Origin: DASUPK01 sp963819715 | Lineage (GTDB): Bacteria; Actinomycetota; Thermoleophilia; Solirubrobacterales; 70-9 | Assembly (NCBI GenBank): GCA_963819715.1 | Contig: CAWFXE010000006.1 | Coordinates: 496,001-560,000, forward strand | Length of the DNA stretch: 64,000 nucleotides | Reading direction: 5' to 3' | Part shown: positions 45,157-53,554 of the stretch, piece by piece | Layout: each line of letters begins with the position of its first letter | Numbering within the stretch: the first letter of the stretch is position 1 | Made by a program: the position numbers and the translations under genes | The notes under the pieces: model-generated | Told to the model about the DNA's origin: nothing | The model's database searches: none | The model's input: the letters and a program-made list of their open reading frames with translations, nothing else

Positions 45157-45188
45157 ACCCGCTAAGCACCCGTTAAGGACCCGCCTGG
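45157..45188. promoter_or_regulatory. Tandem 11-bp direct repeats upstream of usp-kup, candidate KdpE operator
   Basis: acccgctaag (45157), acccgttaag (45168) and acccgcctgg (45179) lie on exactly 11-base spacing, one helical turn, 28 bases before the usp start. OmpR/KdpE-type regulators bind such tandem direct repeats. Confidence 0.55.
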
Positions 45189-45229
45189 GCTGCGTAGAGA
45201 TTTCGCTAAATCCGCGGCGCGGCGCTGAT

Positions 45230-45919
45230 CTACTGTTCCGCGCGCAGTCGGTAGCCGATACCCGGCTCCGTGATCACATAACGAGGGTTCGCAGGATCCG
45301 GTTCGAGCTTGGCGCGAATGTGGGCGAAGTGCACGCGCAGATAGTGTGTCTCGTCTTCGTAGCCGGGACCCCAGACCTCCTGGAGCAGCTGGCGGTGGGT
45401 AACCAGGCGCCCCGGATGCTCCGCGAGCTGGCTGAGCAGGTCGAACTCGATCGGGGTGAGGTGGACCTCCTCCCGGGCTCGCCGCACGGCCCGATCCGCG
45501 AGGTTGATCTCGAGATCGCCGACACGTACCGGACCCTCGCCGTCCTCACTTCTGCGCCGCAGCACGGCTCGCATACGGGCGAGCAGCTCCTCGCTGCCGA
45601 ACGGCTTGGTGACGTAGTCGTCAGCCCCGGCGTCGAGCGCACGCACCTTCTGGCGCTCATCGCCGACGGCCGAGAGCACGACGATCGGCACCTGGCTCCA
45701 GCGCCTGATCTCCTCCGCCACCTCGACCCCGTCGCCGTCGGGGAGGATCAGATCGAGCACGATCGCGTCGGGTGGCCTCACTGAGACTGCGTCGAGAGCC
45801 TCTTGCTTCGTGGTCGCCTCCTCCACCCGGTAGCCGGCGTTGGTGAGGATCACCCTCAGCCCCCTGACGATCTGGAGCTCGTCATCCACCACGAGCACCC
45901 GGGAGTCTCCGGCCGTCAT
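45230..45919 (-). CDS. kdpE: KdpE-like response regulator
   Basis: 229 aa. Receiver domain with VLVVDDELQ, phospho-acceptor Asp in DAIVLDLILPDGDG, Lys in YVTKPFG. C-terminal OmpR-type winged helix ending YLRVHFAHIRAKLEPDP and YVITEPGIGYRL, a strong KdpE pattern. ATG overlaps the kdpD stop (ATGA). No kdpABC is present; the natural target here is probably the usp-kup promoter immediately downstream. Confidence 0.92.
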   Translation of the reverse strand: MTAGDSRVLVVDDELQIVRGLRVILTNAGYRVEEATTKQEALDAVSVRPPDAIVLDLILPDGDGVEVAEEIRRWSQVPIVVLSAVGDERQKVRALDAGADDYVTKPFGSEELLARMRAVLRRRSEDGEGPVRVGDLEINLADRAVRRAREEVHLTPIEFDLLSQLAEHPGRLVTHRQLLQEVWGPGYEDETHYLRVHFAHIRAKLEPDPANPRYVITEPGIGYRLRAEQ

Positions 45920-47319
45920 CCGACTGTGGCCGGCTGCTCAACCAGCGGGAACGAGACGGCGAACGCGGTTCCGTCGGCGGAGTCGGCCTGCAGGCGCAGC
46001 TCGCCGCCGTTTGCCTCTACGAAGCCCTTGCAGATCGCGAGCCCGAGGCCGGCGCCCTCGCGTTGGTCGCCAGTGTGGAACGGCTTGAAGATCGCCCTCC
46101 GCTGAGACACTGGCACCCCGGGCCCTCGATCGATGACCCGGGCCGTCACCTTGCCCGCCCCGACACCGCCGCTGATGCGGACGGGCTTGTCGTGCGGAGA
46201 GAAGCGCAGCGCATTCTCGATCAGGTTGGAGAAAACGCGCTCCAGTTGTGACGCATCGGCACGCACGAGCGGCAGCTCGCCGTCCAGCTCGATCTGAATT
46301 CGTCGCTGCGTGGGGTCATCGCGAGTGTTGGAGATCGCGGTCGAGATCACTTCAAGCAGATCGCACCAGTCGGTGCGCGGATGAACGGCCCCGGCCTCGA
46401 TCCGGGAGAGGTCAAGCAGTTTTCCGATGAGTCGGGTAAGGCGATCCGACTCGGCGTCGATCGCGTCGATCAGCGCGGCCCGATCATCGGCGGTGGTTCC
46501 CTGCTCGCGCAGCCCGGCCGCCGCGGTCCGGATCGACGTGAGCGGCGAGCGCAGGTCGTGTGAGACGGCGTGCAGGATCACGGTCTTGGCGGCATCCGCC
46601 TGCCGCGCCGCTTCCGCTTCGGCGCCGCGCGCGGCGGCACGCTCGCGCTCAGCCGCAACATCGAGCAACGTGGCTAGCGGCCGCGCGACCCTGTCGAGGT
46701 CGGCATCGCACCAACCCGACGACTCGCCTGCATACAGCCAGACGGAGCGTTCCTCGGTGGGCAGTCGCAGGATCCTTTCACCCTCCCGAGCCCTGGGCGC
46801 GGCGCTGCCGTCAAGGCGAAGCTCCCCGTGGCCGGCCGCTTCGAGGCTCGCTGAGATCGCCGTCACAAGATCATCGGTCCCACCGAGCAGCGCCGTGGCT
46901 GCATCGGCAAGCATGATCGCCTCGTGCTCCCGGGCGGCGGCCTGGGCCGCCCGCAGCTCCGCCTCGGCGGCGCGCTCCCGCGATTGCCCGGCCAGCCTTC
47001 CTACGACCAGCGCCGCCAGCAGCAGAACGCCCAGCGCGACCACGTTGTCCGAATCGGCGATCGTCAGCTGGTGAAGAGGCTGGATGAAGAAGAAGTTCAG
47101 GATCAGGACGCCGAGCACGGCGGCCGCCAGCGCCGCGACCTGACCGCGGCGAATGGCAACCGCGAGCACCGCGATCAGGTAGAGGCTGCCGAGTCCGGCC
47201 GGGGTCCCAACCGAGTCGAGAGCCGCGACGAGTGCCGTCGCAAGCCCCACCCAGGCGAGGGTCTCCAGAGCCGTGGCGGCGATGCGGCCGAACGGAGGCC
47301 GCGAACGCATGGACATCAT
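45916..47319 (-). CDS. KdpD-like sensor histidine kinase lacking the N-terminal sensor domains
   Basis: About 467 aa from ATG 47319 (ATGs at 47316 and 47310 also fit). It begins directly with the four-TM DUF4118 region of KdpD (AWVGLATALVAALDS to LLLAALVVGRLAG, residues about 15-110), then a GAF-like segment, HisKA with phospho-acceptor His in LHAVSHDLRSPLTS (about 250) and HATPase with NLIENALRF, DRGPGVP and GLGLAI. The cytoplasmic KdpD and USP domains of classical KdpD are missing. The open frame extends to 47829 but the upstream part has no family character. Confidence 0.88.
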   Translation of the reverse strand: MMSMRSRPPFGRIAATALETLAWVGLATALVAALDSVGTPAGLGSLYLIAVLAVAIRRGQVAALAAAVLGVLILNFFFIQPLHQLTIADSDNVVALGVLLLAALVVGRLAGQSRERAAEAELRAAQAAAREHEAIMLADAATALLGGTDDLVTAISASLEAAGHGELRLDGSAAPRAREGERILRLPTEERSVWLYAGESSGWCDADLDRVARPLATLLDVAAERERAAARGAEAEAARQADAAKTVILHAVSHDLRSPLTSIRTAAAGLREQGTTADDRAALIDAIDAESDRLTRLIGKLLDLSRIEAGAVHPRTDWCDLLEVISTAISNTRDDPTQRRIQIELDGELPLVRADASQLERVFSNLIENALRFSPHDKPVRISGGVGAGKVTARVIDRGPGVPVSQRRAIFKPFHTGDQREGAGLGLAICKGFVEANGGELRLQADSADGTAFAVSFPLVEQPATVG

Positions 47320-47837
47320 CTCTATCCAGTTTAGGTACGCGCTAACACGGATCGAGCGTCTGGGTCGCCTGCACGAAGTCTCGCCAGCGCTCGTGCTCGG
47401 TCGTGCGCATCGCTCATCTGACCCCCGACCGCTTGGCAGGTGCGGCGTGAGACGTACTGGCCTCTGCCGCGGACCGCGAACTCGACTTCGCCGTCGGCAA
47501 CCACCTCTTGGACGTCGTGGCGAAGGTCTGGCATCGCTGCGTGGGCGCCCTTCCAGACCGTCTTCTCTCAGCGTCGACACTGGTCGTCGAGAGGCCGGCG
47601 GGCGCGTGGATGACCGCCCCTGGATGAAGCACACCCGGGTCCGGACCCCAGTACGGACCGGCTCTCCGCAGCCACCTCGCATTGGGCCGGGGTTTGAGCC
47701 CTCCTCCCGCCGCCGACCCCTCCCCCCCAATATCTGGGGGAAGGGGTCGACTGCGGCCGTCGGGTAAGTGGTCTGGGGTGGCGAGGTGGCTGAGGTTGGG
47801 TGGGCCGATTCGGGGGTGGATTTCGTCATGTCTGTAG
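47320..47837. other. 518-base gap inside island
   Basis: No convincing gene. A 67-codon minus frame (47534-47331) is open but unsupported. The gap holds a near-perfect palindrome at 47715-47748 (gacccct...aggggtc) around aatatct, possibly a terminator, recombination site or replication element left from the mobile element. Confidence 0.5.
47715..47748. other. Large G/C-tract palindrome
   Basis: Arms GACCCCT-CCCCC and GGGGG-AAGGGGTC around an AT centre. Its stem could be very stable; it lies between the kdpD start and the recombinase relic. Confidence 0.5.
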
Positions 47838-48876
47838 ATGCCCCGGAGAAGAAAAGAGGGTGTGAGAGAGCGGATCAGCGAGCGGGACTTGGAGGTCCTT
47901 GAGTTCATCGGGCGCTTCGGGGTGGTGCCACGCTCTGCCGTCTCGGTCTGGGCAAGCACGGGAAGATCGGTGACGCTTGACCGCGAGCGCCGTCTCCGCG
48001 AGGAGCGCCTGATCATCTCCGATCCACCGCTCGAGCACCGGCCCCCTGCTGATCGCGACCCGCACCGGCCTTCGCGTCTGCGGGCGCACCGAGCTCCGTC
48101 CCGCCCGCTTCTCGCTCTGGAACGTGCGCCACTGGCAGCTGACGGCGCAGGTCGGGGCCGAGCTCGAAAGGGGCGGCGAGCCGGTCCTCTCCGAGCGCGA
48201 GATCATCGCCGCCGAGCGCCTGGAGGGCGAGCGGGTCTACTCGGCGGCGCGCCGCTTCGAACGGGCTCTCGCCCGCGCGGGCGACGAGCAGGACGCTGCC
48301 ACCTTCCTCGTCGCTGCTTTCTGTGGGCTGCGAATGGGGGAGGTCCTGGCGCTCACGTGGCGAGACGTTGACTTCGCCCGCCGTCTGATCCGAGTACGAG
48401 CGAGCTACACGCAGCACCGAGTGGATACGCCGAAGTCCTCCGGGATGCGGGCTGTACCGCTGGCGGACGCTGTAGCCCGCGTCCTCGACCAGCTCTCGCA
48501 GCGCGAGCACTTCACGGCCGACGGGGACCTTGTCTTTCCCAACCGCGCGGGCGATCACCAGAACCCCAAGCAGCTGCGCATGCGCTACAGGACCGCACAG
48601 GACGCCGCCGGTCTAAGGCCTCTGACGTTCCACGACTTGAGGCACACGTTCGGCACGCTGGCGATCAATCGGGCCGATCCGGTGAGCGTCCAACACTGGA
48701 TGGGCCACGCCAATCTGCAGACGACGATGCGCTATTTGCACTTCCGCCAACGGGATGACGAGGCGGATCTGCTCTCGGAGGCCTTCGAGGAGAACGGGGT
48801 CCCGAATTGGGTCCCGAAGAGTCCAGTTCTAGGCCCATCCCAGACCAACTCAGAAGAGAAAGACCTGCGTACATAG
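47838..48876 (+). pseudogene. Chimera: replication-relaxation-like winged helix fused to tyrosine recombinase catalytic domain
   Basis: First part (47838-about 48245) resembles winged-helix replication-relaxation-like proteins of actinobacterial elements: ISERDLEVLEFIGRFGVV, then, after a frameshift at CCCCC 48042-48046, LLIATRTGLRVCG and VLSEREIIAAERLEGERVYS. From about 48250 it becomes a tyrosine recombinase: R in CGLRMGE, K in TPKSSG, HDLRHTFG, HWMGHANLQTT and Tyr in MRYLHF, all catalytic residues present. The recombinase N-terminal DNA-binding domain is missing, so a deletion probably joined two genes. Likely inactive. Confidence 0.75.
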
Positions 48877-48904
48877 CCTCAGAGCAACTGATGCGCTCGG
48901 AGAC

Positions 48905-48931
48905 GATGTCCGAGGACGCGAAGTTCGCGCT
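48905..48931 (+). repeat. attR
   Basis: Exact copy of 42334-42360, followed by CTCGGGTACTGA, which encodes the same LGY-stop ending as the left side with different third bases. Confidence 0.88.
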
Positions 48932-48950
48932 CGGGTACTGACCCCGAGCC

Positions 48951-49571
48951 TCAGCTCTCCTTCACCACGGCGTAGACGACTCGCTCCGCCACGTCCGTCA
49001 GCACCTCGCTGATCCGGTCGCAGCGGCGGTAGAGCTCGCGGAGGCCGATGCGCTGGCGCATCAGCTCCTCCTCCAGCAGGCTCGCCATCTCCCTGTAGTA
49101 GAGATGCTCCAGCCGGCGGGCGGTCTCGATCGCGGAGTCCGCGGCCCGTGTGGCCTCGTCGTCGTCGTGCCCGAGCAGTCCGATCGCGCGGTCGATCTGG
49201 CGCGTCGCCTCGCACATCTGGCCCACCATCTCGGCGATTCCGGGGTTGGGCTCAACCTGCATCGCTTCGGCCTCCTCGATCAGGTCACGCGCGTGGTCGA
49301 GGAGCCAGTCGATCCCGCGGGAGAGCGTGAAGACGTCCTCCGGCTCGAGCTGGAGGATGAAGGCCTCGCGCACGGCGTTCAGAACCTCGCGCTTGGCGGT
49401 GTCGCCACGCGGCTCGGCCTCGCGAACGGCCTGCGCGGCGTCCCGGTCCCCGGCCGCCCACCGGGACAGGGCGTCGAGCCCCTCGAGCGTCACCGCCGTC
49501 TGGCTGCGGAGCAGGCCGACCAGGTCGGGCGTGTCCGGGAGGAACCACCGCCGGTCTCGCTGCTTGCTCAC
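48951..49571 (-). CDS. DUF47 PhoU-like phosphate transport regulator
   Basis: 206 aa, all-helical. Repeated PhoU-like segments: LLRSQTAVTLEGLDALSRWA, a central FILQLEPEDVFTLSRGIDWLLDHARDLIEEAE and MCEATRQIDRAIGLLG. It overlaps the PiT gene by four bases, the common pairing in which the DUF47 protein controls the transporter. It sits just outside the island's right end. Confidence 0.9.
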   Translation of the reverse strand: MSKQRDRRWFLPDTPDLVGLLRSQTAVTLEGLDALSRWAAGDRDAAQAVREAEPRGDTAKREVLNAVREAFILQLEPEDVFTLSRGIDWLLDHARDLIEEAEAMQVEPNPGIAEMVGQMCEATRQIDRAIGLLGHDDDEATRAADSAIETARRLEHLYYREMASLLEEELMRQRIGLRELYRRCDRISEVLTDVAERVVYAVVKES

Positions 49572-50578
49572 GTCAGCAGCCGCCAGAGGGCGAGGAAGGC
49601 AGCGGCGAGCGCCGCGGAGGCCGGCAGGGTGATGAGCCAGGCGAGTCCAATCTGCCTAACTATCGCCCAATTGACGTGGCGTAGCCGTTGCCGCCCGACG
49701 CCGATCCCGACCACCGAGGAAGCGACCACCTGGCTGGTGGACACCGGTGCGCCCAGGAACGAAGCGCCGAGGATGACTCCCGCCGACGACGATTGGCTCG
49801 ACAGACCCTCCAGGGGATGGATGCGGTAGATCCGCCGTCCCACGGTCCTGATGATCCGCCAGCCGCCGAGCGCGGTCCCCGCCGTCAGGGCGGCGGAACA
49901 GGCCACGATCACCCAGGTCGGCGCCGAGAGCGAGTCGATTCGCCCGTCCGCCAGCAGGAGCGCGGCCACCACCCCGACCGACTTCTGCGCGTCGTTGGCT
50001 CCGTGACTGAACGAGAGGGCCGCGGACGTCACCCACTGGCCGCCCTGCACCCTGCCGCGCCAGCGCCGCGTCGCCCGTCGGGCGGCCCGCCGAAAGGCCC
50101 GGATGACGACGAGGGCTGCGAGCGCTCCGAGAACCGGCGAGACCGCCAGTGCGATGAGGGTCCCGAAGACGCCGACGGGGTGGATGCCGTCAAGGCCGCC
50201 CCAGTTGACGGCGCTGGTGCCGCCCTCGACGACCGCGGCGCCGACCAGCCCTCCGACCAGCGCGTGGCCCGAGCTCGACGGGAGCCCCAGCCGCCACGTG
50301 CCCAGGTTCCAGGCCGTGGCGGCCGCCAGGCCCGAGCCGATTACCTCCACGGCGACCGAGGGCGACACCGTGACGATGCCGCCGATCGTGTCGGCGACCG
50401 CTGCGCCGACGAGCAGAGGGCCAAGCAGGTTGAAGACCGTCGCCAAGAGAATCGCCTGCAGGGGCGTGGCGGCGCGGGTGGCGACGAGGGTCGCGATCGC
50501 GTTGGAGGCGTCGTGCAGGCCGTTCGTGACCGAGAAGCCGAGGGCGAGGAGGACCGCAATCGCAAGCCCTGCATCCAT
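49568..50578 (-). CDS. PiT-family inorganic phosphate transporter
   Basis: 336 aa with about 10 TM helices. The duplicated PiT signature is visible as VTNGLHDASNAIATLVATRAATP at the N-terminus and LSFSHGANDAQKSVGVVAALL in the second half. It should import phosphate with H+ or as a metal complex. Operon with the DUF47 gene. Confidence 0.93.
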   Translation of the reverse strand: MDAGLAIAVLLALGFSVTNGLHDASNAIATLVATRAATPLQAILLATVFNLLGPLLVGAAVADTIGGIVTVSPSVAVEVIGSGLAAATAWNLGTWRLGLPSSSGHALVGGLVGAAVVEGGTSAVNWGGLDGIHPVGVFGTLIALAVSPVLGALAALVVIRAFRRAARRATRRWRGRVQGGQWVTSAALSFSHGANDAQKSVGVVAALLLADGRIDSLSAPTWVIVACSAALTAGTALGGWRIIRTVGRRIYRIHPLEGLSSQSSSAGVILGASFLGAPVSTSQVVASSVVGIGVGRQRLRHVNWAIVRQIGLAWLITLPASAALAAAFLALWRLLT

Positions 50579-50689
50579 CGGCCGACTCTACGGGAGTACT
50601 CTCCAGGATTACCGGCGTACGGAAAACCGTACGGACTCGATTGCCACGACTCGGAGCGGACTGGCGTGCCGCAGAAGGTGATACGAGAT

Positions 50690-52363
50690 ATGACGGAAAC
50701 ACCGCTCACGGATGAGCGGCTCTCTCAGTTGCTCGAGGTGGGGCGGACGATCGTCTCCGAGCTGGATCTGGAGACCCTCCTGCGCCGGGTGGTCGACGCC
50801 GCCCGCGATCTGACCGACTCCAAGTACGCTGCTCTCGGCATCCTCGACGAAGACAAGAGCGGTCTCGAGCGCTTTCTGCACTCCGGCATCGACGAGGAAG
50901 CTCGGCGCAAGATTGGCCCGCTTCCCAGGGGCCGGGGGGTGCTCGGCGAGCTGATCCGCGATCCGCGCCCGCTGCGGCTGCCGGACGTCGGGGCGCACCA
51001 GCGCTCCTACGGCTTCCCGCCGAACCATCCCGAGATGCGGACCTTCCTCGGCACGCCGGTGATCGTGCGAGGGGTGGCCTGGGGCAACCTTTACCTGACC
51101 GAGAAGAAGGGCGGCGCGGAGTTCGACGAGACCGACGAGCAGCTGGTGATCGTGCTCGCTGCCTGGGCCGGCGTCGCGATCGAGAATGCCCGCCTGTACG
51201 AGGGGCTCGATCGAAGGGCCGCTGAGCTCCAGAAGGCGCTCGGCGGACTGGAGGCGGCTTCCGACGTAGCGCGCACGGTCGCCAGCGGAATCGACCTCGA
51301 CGGCCTGCTCGAGCTGATCGCAAAGCGTGGACGTGGCGTCGTCGGCGCCCGCCGCTCGCTGCTGCTGCTCTCGGATGGGTCCGAGCTCGAGGTTCTCGCG
51401 GCCGCGGGAGAGAGCCCCGAGTCCGTGATCGGCCATCGCCTCGCCGACGGGGAGGCGTGGCTCAACGACCTACAGGCTGAGGTGCCGGAGCTGCGGGGAC
51501 TCCCCAGCCTGGTCGCCCGGCTCGAGCTCCGCGGGCGCCCGCATGGCCTGCTGGTCGCACTCGGCGCCCGCGACGGCGCCTTCGACGCCGACGATGAACG
51601 GGTATTCAATTCCTTCGCCGCGAGCGCGGCAACGACGATCGTGACGGTTCAGGCCGTGGAGGCGGAGAAGCTCCAGCTCTCCATTCAGTCATCGGAGCGG
51701 GAGCGGCACCGCTGGGCGCGGGAGCTCCACGACGAGACGCTCCAGGAGCTCGGGGCGCTGCGCGTCCTGCTGGAGTCGTCGGCGACCAAGAGCGATCCGG
51801 AGATCTCCGGTAAGGCCGGGCGGCTCGCGATCGAGCACGTCGACCGAGGCATCCGGAACCTGCAGGGGCTGATCACCGAGCTGCGGCCTGCGGCGCTGGA
51901 CGACCTCGGCATCGGAGCCGCCATCGAGGCGCTGGCCCGTCAGTCGAGCGAACGGTTCGGAGTCGACATCGATGTCGACGTCGACCTCGCCCGTCCCGGC
52001 GAATCGGGCCCCGCCCGCCTGCCCTCCGACCTGGAGGCGACCATCTACCGGCTCGTCCAGGAAGCGACCAACAACGCGATCAAGCACGCCGAGCCGAGTC
52101 GGATCTCCGTCACGGTCTCGCGAGATGAGGCCACCGTCGAGGTGATCGTCGCGGACGACGGCAGCGGGTTCGATCCGGACACGGCCGAGCGGAGCTTCGG
52201 TTTGGTCGGGATGGAGGAGAGGGTGATGCTCTCGGGCGGCCGCCTCGAGATCGAATCGGCTCCGGGCCGGGGCAGCGAAATCCGGGCGCAGTTGGCCCTC
52301 ACCGGTGGGTCCTCAGCCGGCGAGATGAGCCCACGCGCGATCGAGGATTCCGAGCGCCTCTAG
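50690..52363 (+). CDS. Tandem-GAF histidine kinase (NarL/DevS-type)
   Basis: 557 aa from ATG 50690, with AAGGTGA eight bases upstream. Two GAF domains (residues about 20-165 and 185-320), then HisKA_3 with phospho-acceptor His in WARELHDETLQELGALR and a HATPase domain (YRLVQEATNNAIKHA, VADDGSGFD, GLVGMEERV). The layout matches DevS/DosT-like oxygen and redox sensors, but no haem ligand can be assigned by eye. Convergent with its likely regulator gene. Confidence 0.92.
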   Translation: MTETPLTDERLSQLLEVGRTIVSELDLETLLRRVVDAARDLTDSKYAALGILDEDKSGLERFLHSGIDEEARRKIGPLPRGRGVLGELIRDPRPLRLPDVGAHQRSYGFPPNHPEMRTFLGTPVIVRGVAWGNLYLTEKKGGAEFDETDEQLVIVLAAWAGVAIENARLYEGLDRRAAELQKALGGLEAASDVARTVASGIDLDGLLELIAKRGRGVVGARRSLLLLSDGSELEVLAAAGESPESVIGHRLADGEAWLNDLQAEVPELRGLPSLVARLELRGRPHGLLVALGARDGAFDADDERVFNSFAASAATTIVTVQAVEAEKLQLSIQSSERERHRWARELHDETLQELGALRVLLESSATKSDPEISGKAGRLAIEHVDRGIRNLQGLITELRPAALDDLGIGAAIEALARQSSERFGVDIDVDVDLARPGESGPARLPSDLEATIYRLVQEATNNAIKHAEPSRISVTVSRDEATVEVIVADDGSGFDPDTAERSFGLVGMEERVMLSGGRLEIESAPGRGSEIRAQLALTGGSSAGEMSPRAIEDSERL

Positions 52364-52367
52364 GCCG

Positions 52368-53045
52368 CTACTGGTCCTCGACCAATCCGTGGTCGCGCGC
52401 GAATGCGACCACCTCGGCGCGACTGCTCGTTCCCAGCTTCCGGTGGATGGCCGCCCGGTGAGTCTCGACCGTCCTGATGCTGATCACCAGCTGCTCGGCG
52501 ATCTCCGGGTTCGTGTAGCCGGCGGCGACCAGGCGGAGCACCTCGATCTCGCGCGGGGTCAATCCCCCGGGCGGACCCTCAGGCTCCGCGGCCAGTCGAG
52601 CGCCGAGCACCGGGTTGATGTAGGTCTCACCGCGTGTGGCGGCGCGAATCGCGTCGACCAGCTCGGAGCCTGCGGCGTGCTTGACCACGAACGCCTTGGC
52701 GCCCAGGCGGAAGGCCTCGCGAGCGAAGGCCGGGTCGTCCTGCATCGTCAGTACGACCACGGCCGTGTCCGGCGATCCCTCGTGAATCTTCGGGATCGAC
52801 GCCAGGCTGGGTTCGCCCGGCATGTTCAGGTCGAGCACCAGGATCGTCGGCTTCAGGCCGGAGGTGCGACGCCGCGCGTTTTCGGCGTCGCCTGCCTCGG
52901 CCACGACCTCCATGTCTCCCTCCGCCTCCACGATCCGCCGCAGGCCATCCCGGACGATCTCGTGGTCATCCGCGAGGATGATCGTGATCGTCTCTGGCTT
53001 GCTTGCGGCGTCCGGGGGAGGCGTCATGAGATCCGTATCGGACAC
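52368..53045 (-). CDS. NarL/LuxR-family response regulator
   Basis: About 225 aa from GTG 53045 with AAGGAG upstream; ATG 53027 is an alternative. Receiver: IILADDHEIVRDGLRRI, Asp in ILVLDLNMPGEP, Lys in AFVVKHAAG. C-terminal LuxR helix-turn-helix: LTPREIEVLRLVAAGYTNPEIAEQLVISIRTVETHRA. The likely partner is the convergent histidine kinase, stops 4 bases apart. Confidence 0.93.
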   Translation of the reverse strand: MSDTDLMTPPPDAASKPETITIILADDHEIVRDGLRRIVEAEGDMEVVAEAGDAENARRRTSGLKPTILVLDLNMPGEPSLASIPKIHEGSPDTAVVVLTMQDDPAFAREAFRLGAKAFVVKHAAGSELVDAIRAATRGETYINPVLGARLAAEPEGPPGGLTPREIEVLRLVAAGYTNPEIAEQLVISIRTVETHRAAIHRKLGTSSRAEVVAFARDHGLVEDQ

Positions 53046-53046
53046 G

Positions 53047-53406
53047 CTATGAGATCTCCTTCTTCTGGCGCTTGATCTCATCGGCCATCGCGTCGAGCGC
53101 ATCCTCGCTGCGCTGGGCGTGGACGGCGCGGACTCCGAGCTCGCGGCGAGCATCGTCGGTCGCGTCCTCGAGCGCGTGCTGCCACTCGGCGGCCTGGTCC
53201 TTGGCTCGCTTGCGCAGGCTCTCGGCGCGATCCTCGGTGTCGGACCGGAGATCGTCCAGAGCCTCACGGGCCCGGGTGATCGCTGAATCGATCGAGGTCC
53301 GAACCTCTTCCTGCGCGCTCTGACGGGCCTTGTTCAGGTCCTCGAGTGCTTCCTCCAGGTGATCTGCTGCACCGGCTTGGCTCTTCTCAGCCGTCTCGGT
53401 TGACAT
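53047..53406 (-). CDS. Helical coiled-coil protein of unknown function
   Basis: 119 aa from ATG 53406 behind AAGGAGGA. Almost wholly helical and charged, heptad-like (LEEALEDLNKARQSAQEEVRTSI, ALDDLRSDTEDRAESLRKRAKDQ). No TM. The response-regulator gene begins immediately after it, so they are one transcript. Could be a stress-associated or scaffold protein; no family assigned. Confidence 0.75.
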   Translation of the reverse strand: MSTETAEKSQAGAADHLEEALEDLNKARQSAQEEVRTSIDSAITRAREALDDLRSDTEDRAESLRKRAKDQAAEWQHALEDATDDARRELGVRAVHAQRSEDALDAMADEIKRQKKEIS

Positions 53407-53554
53407 GAGTTCCTCCTTGCTTCCGTTTCTCTTTTTCCTTCCCCTCAAGTTTCGATCTGCGGCCCGCCACGGGCATCAGGGGAAAACACCGGGATTCCCA
53501 TCTCGGTGGTCAGCACGGATTGACGGCGGCGGTCGCTCTGATTCGCTTGTAGTG

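Larger units (their letters stand above)
42334..48931. mobile_element. Integrated potassium-uptake island in the 3' end of the DUF59 gene
   Basis: A 6.6-kb segment bounded by 27-bp exact direct repeats (42334-42360 and 48905-48931). The left copy is the end of an intact DUF59 gene and the right copy is an orphan copy of the same gene end. A tyrosine recombinase catalytic domain lies 29 bases inside the right repeat, the usual integrase position. The cargo is kup, usp, kdpE and kdpD. The element is probably immobile now, because its recombinase reading frame is chimeric and frameshifted. Confidence 0.85.

Noticed and set aside
47331..47534. 67-aa minus-strand ORF in the island gap
   Set aside because: No start signal, family or neighbour supports it; it could be a remnant but cannot be claimed.
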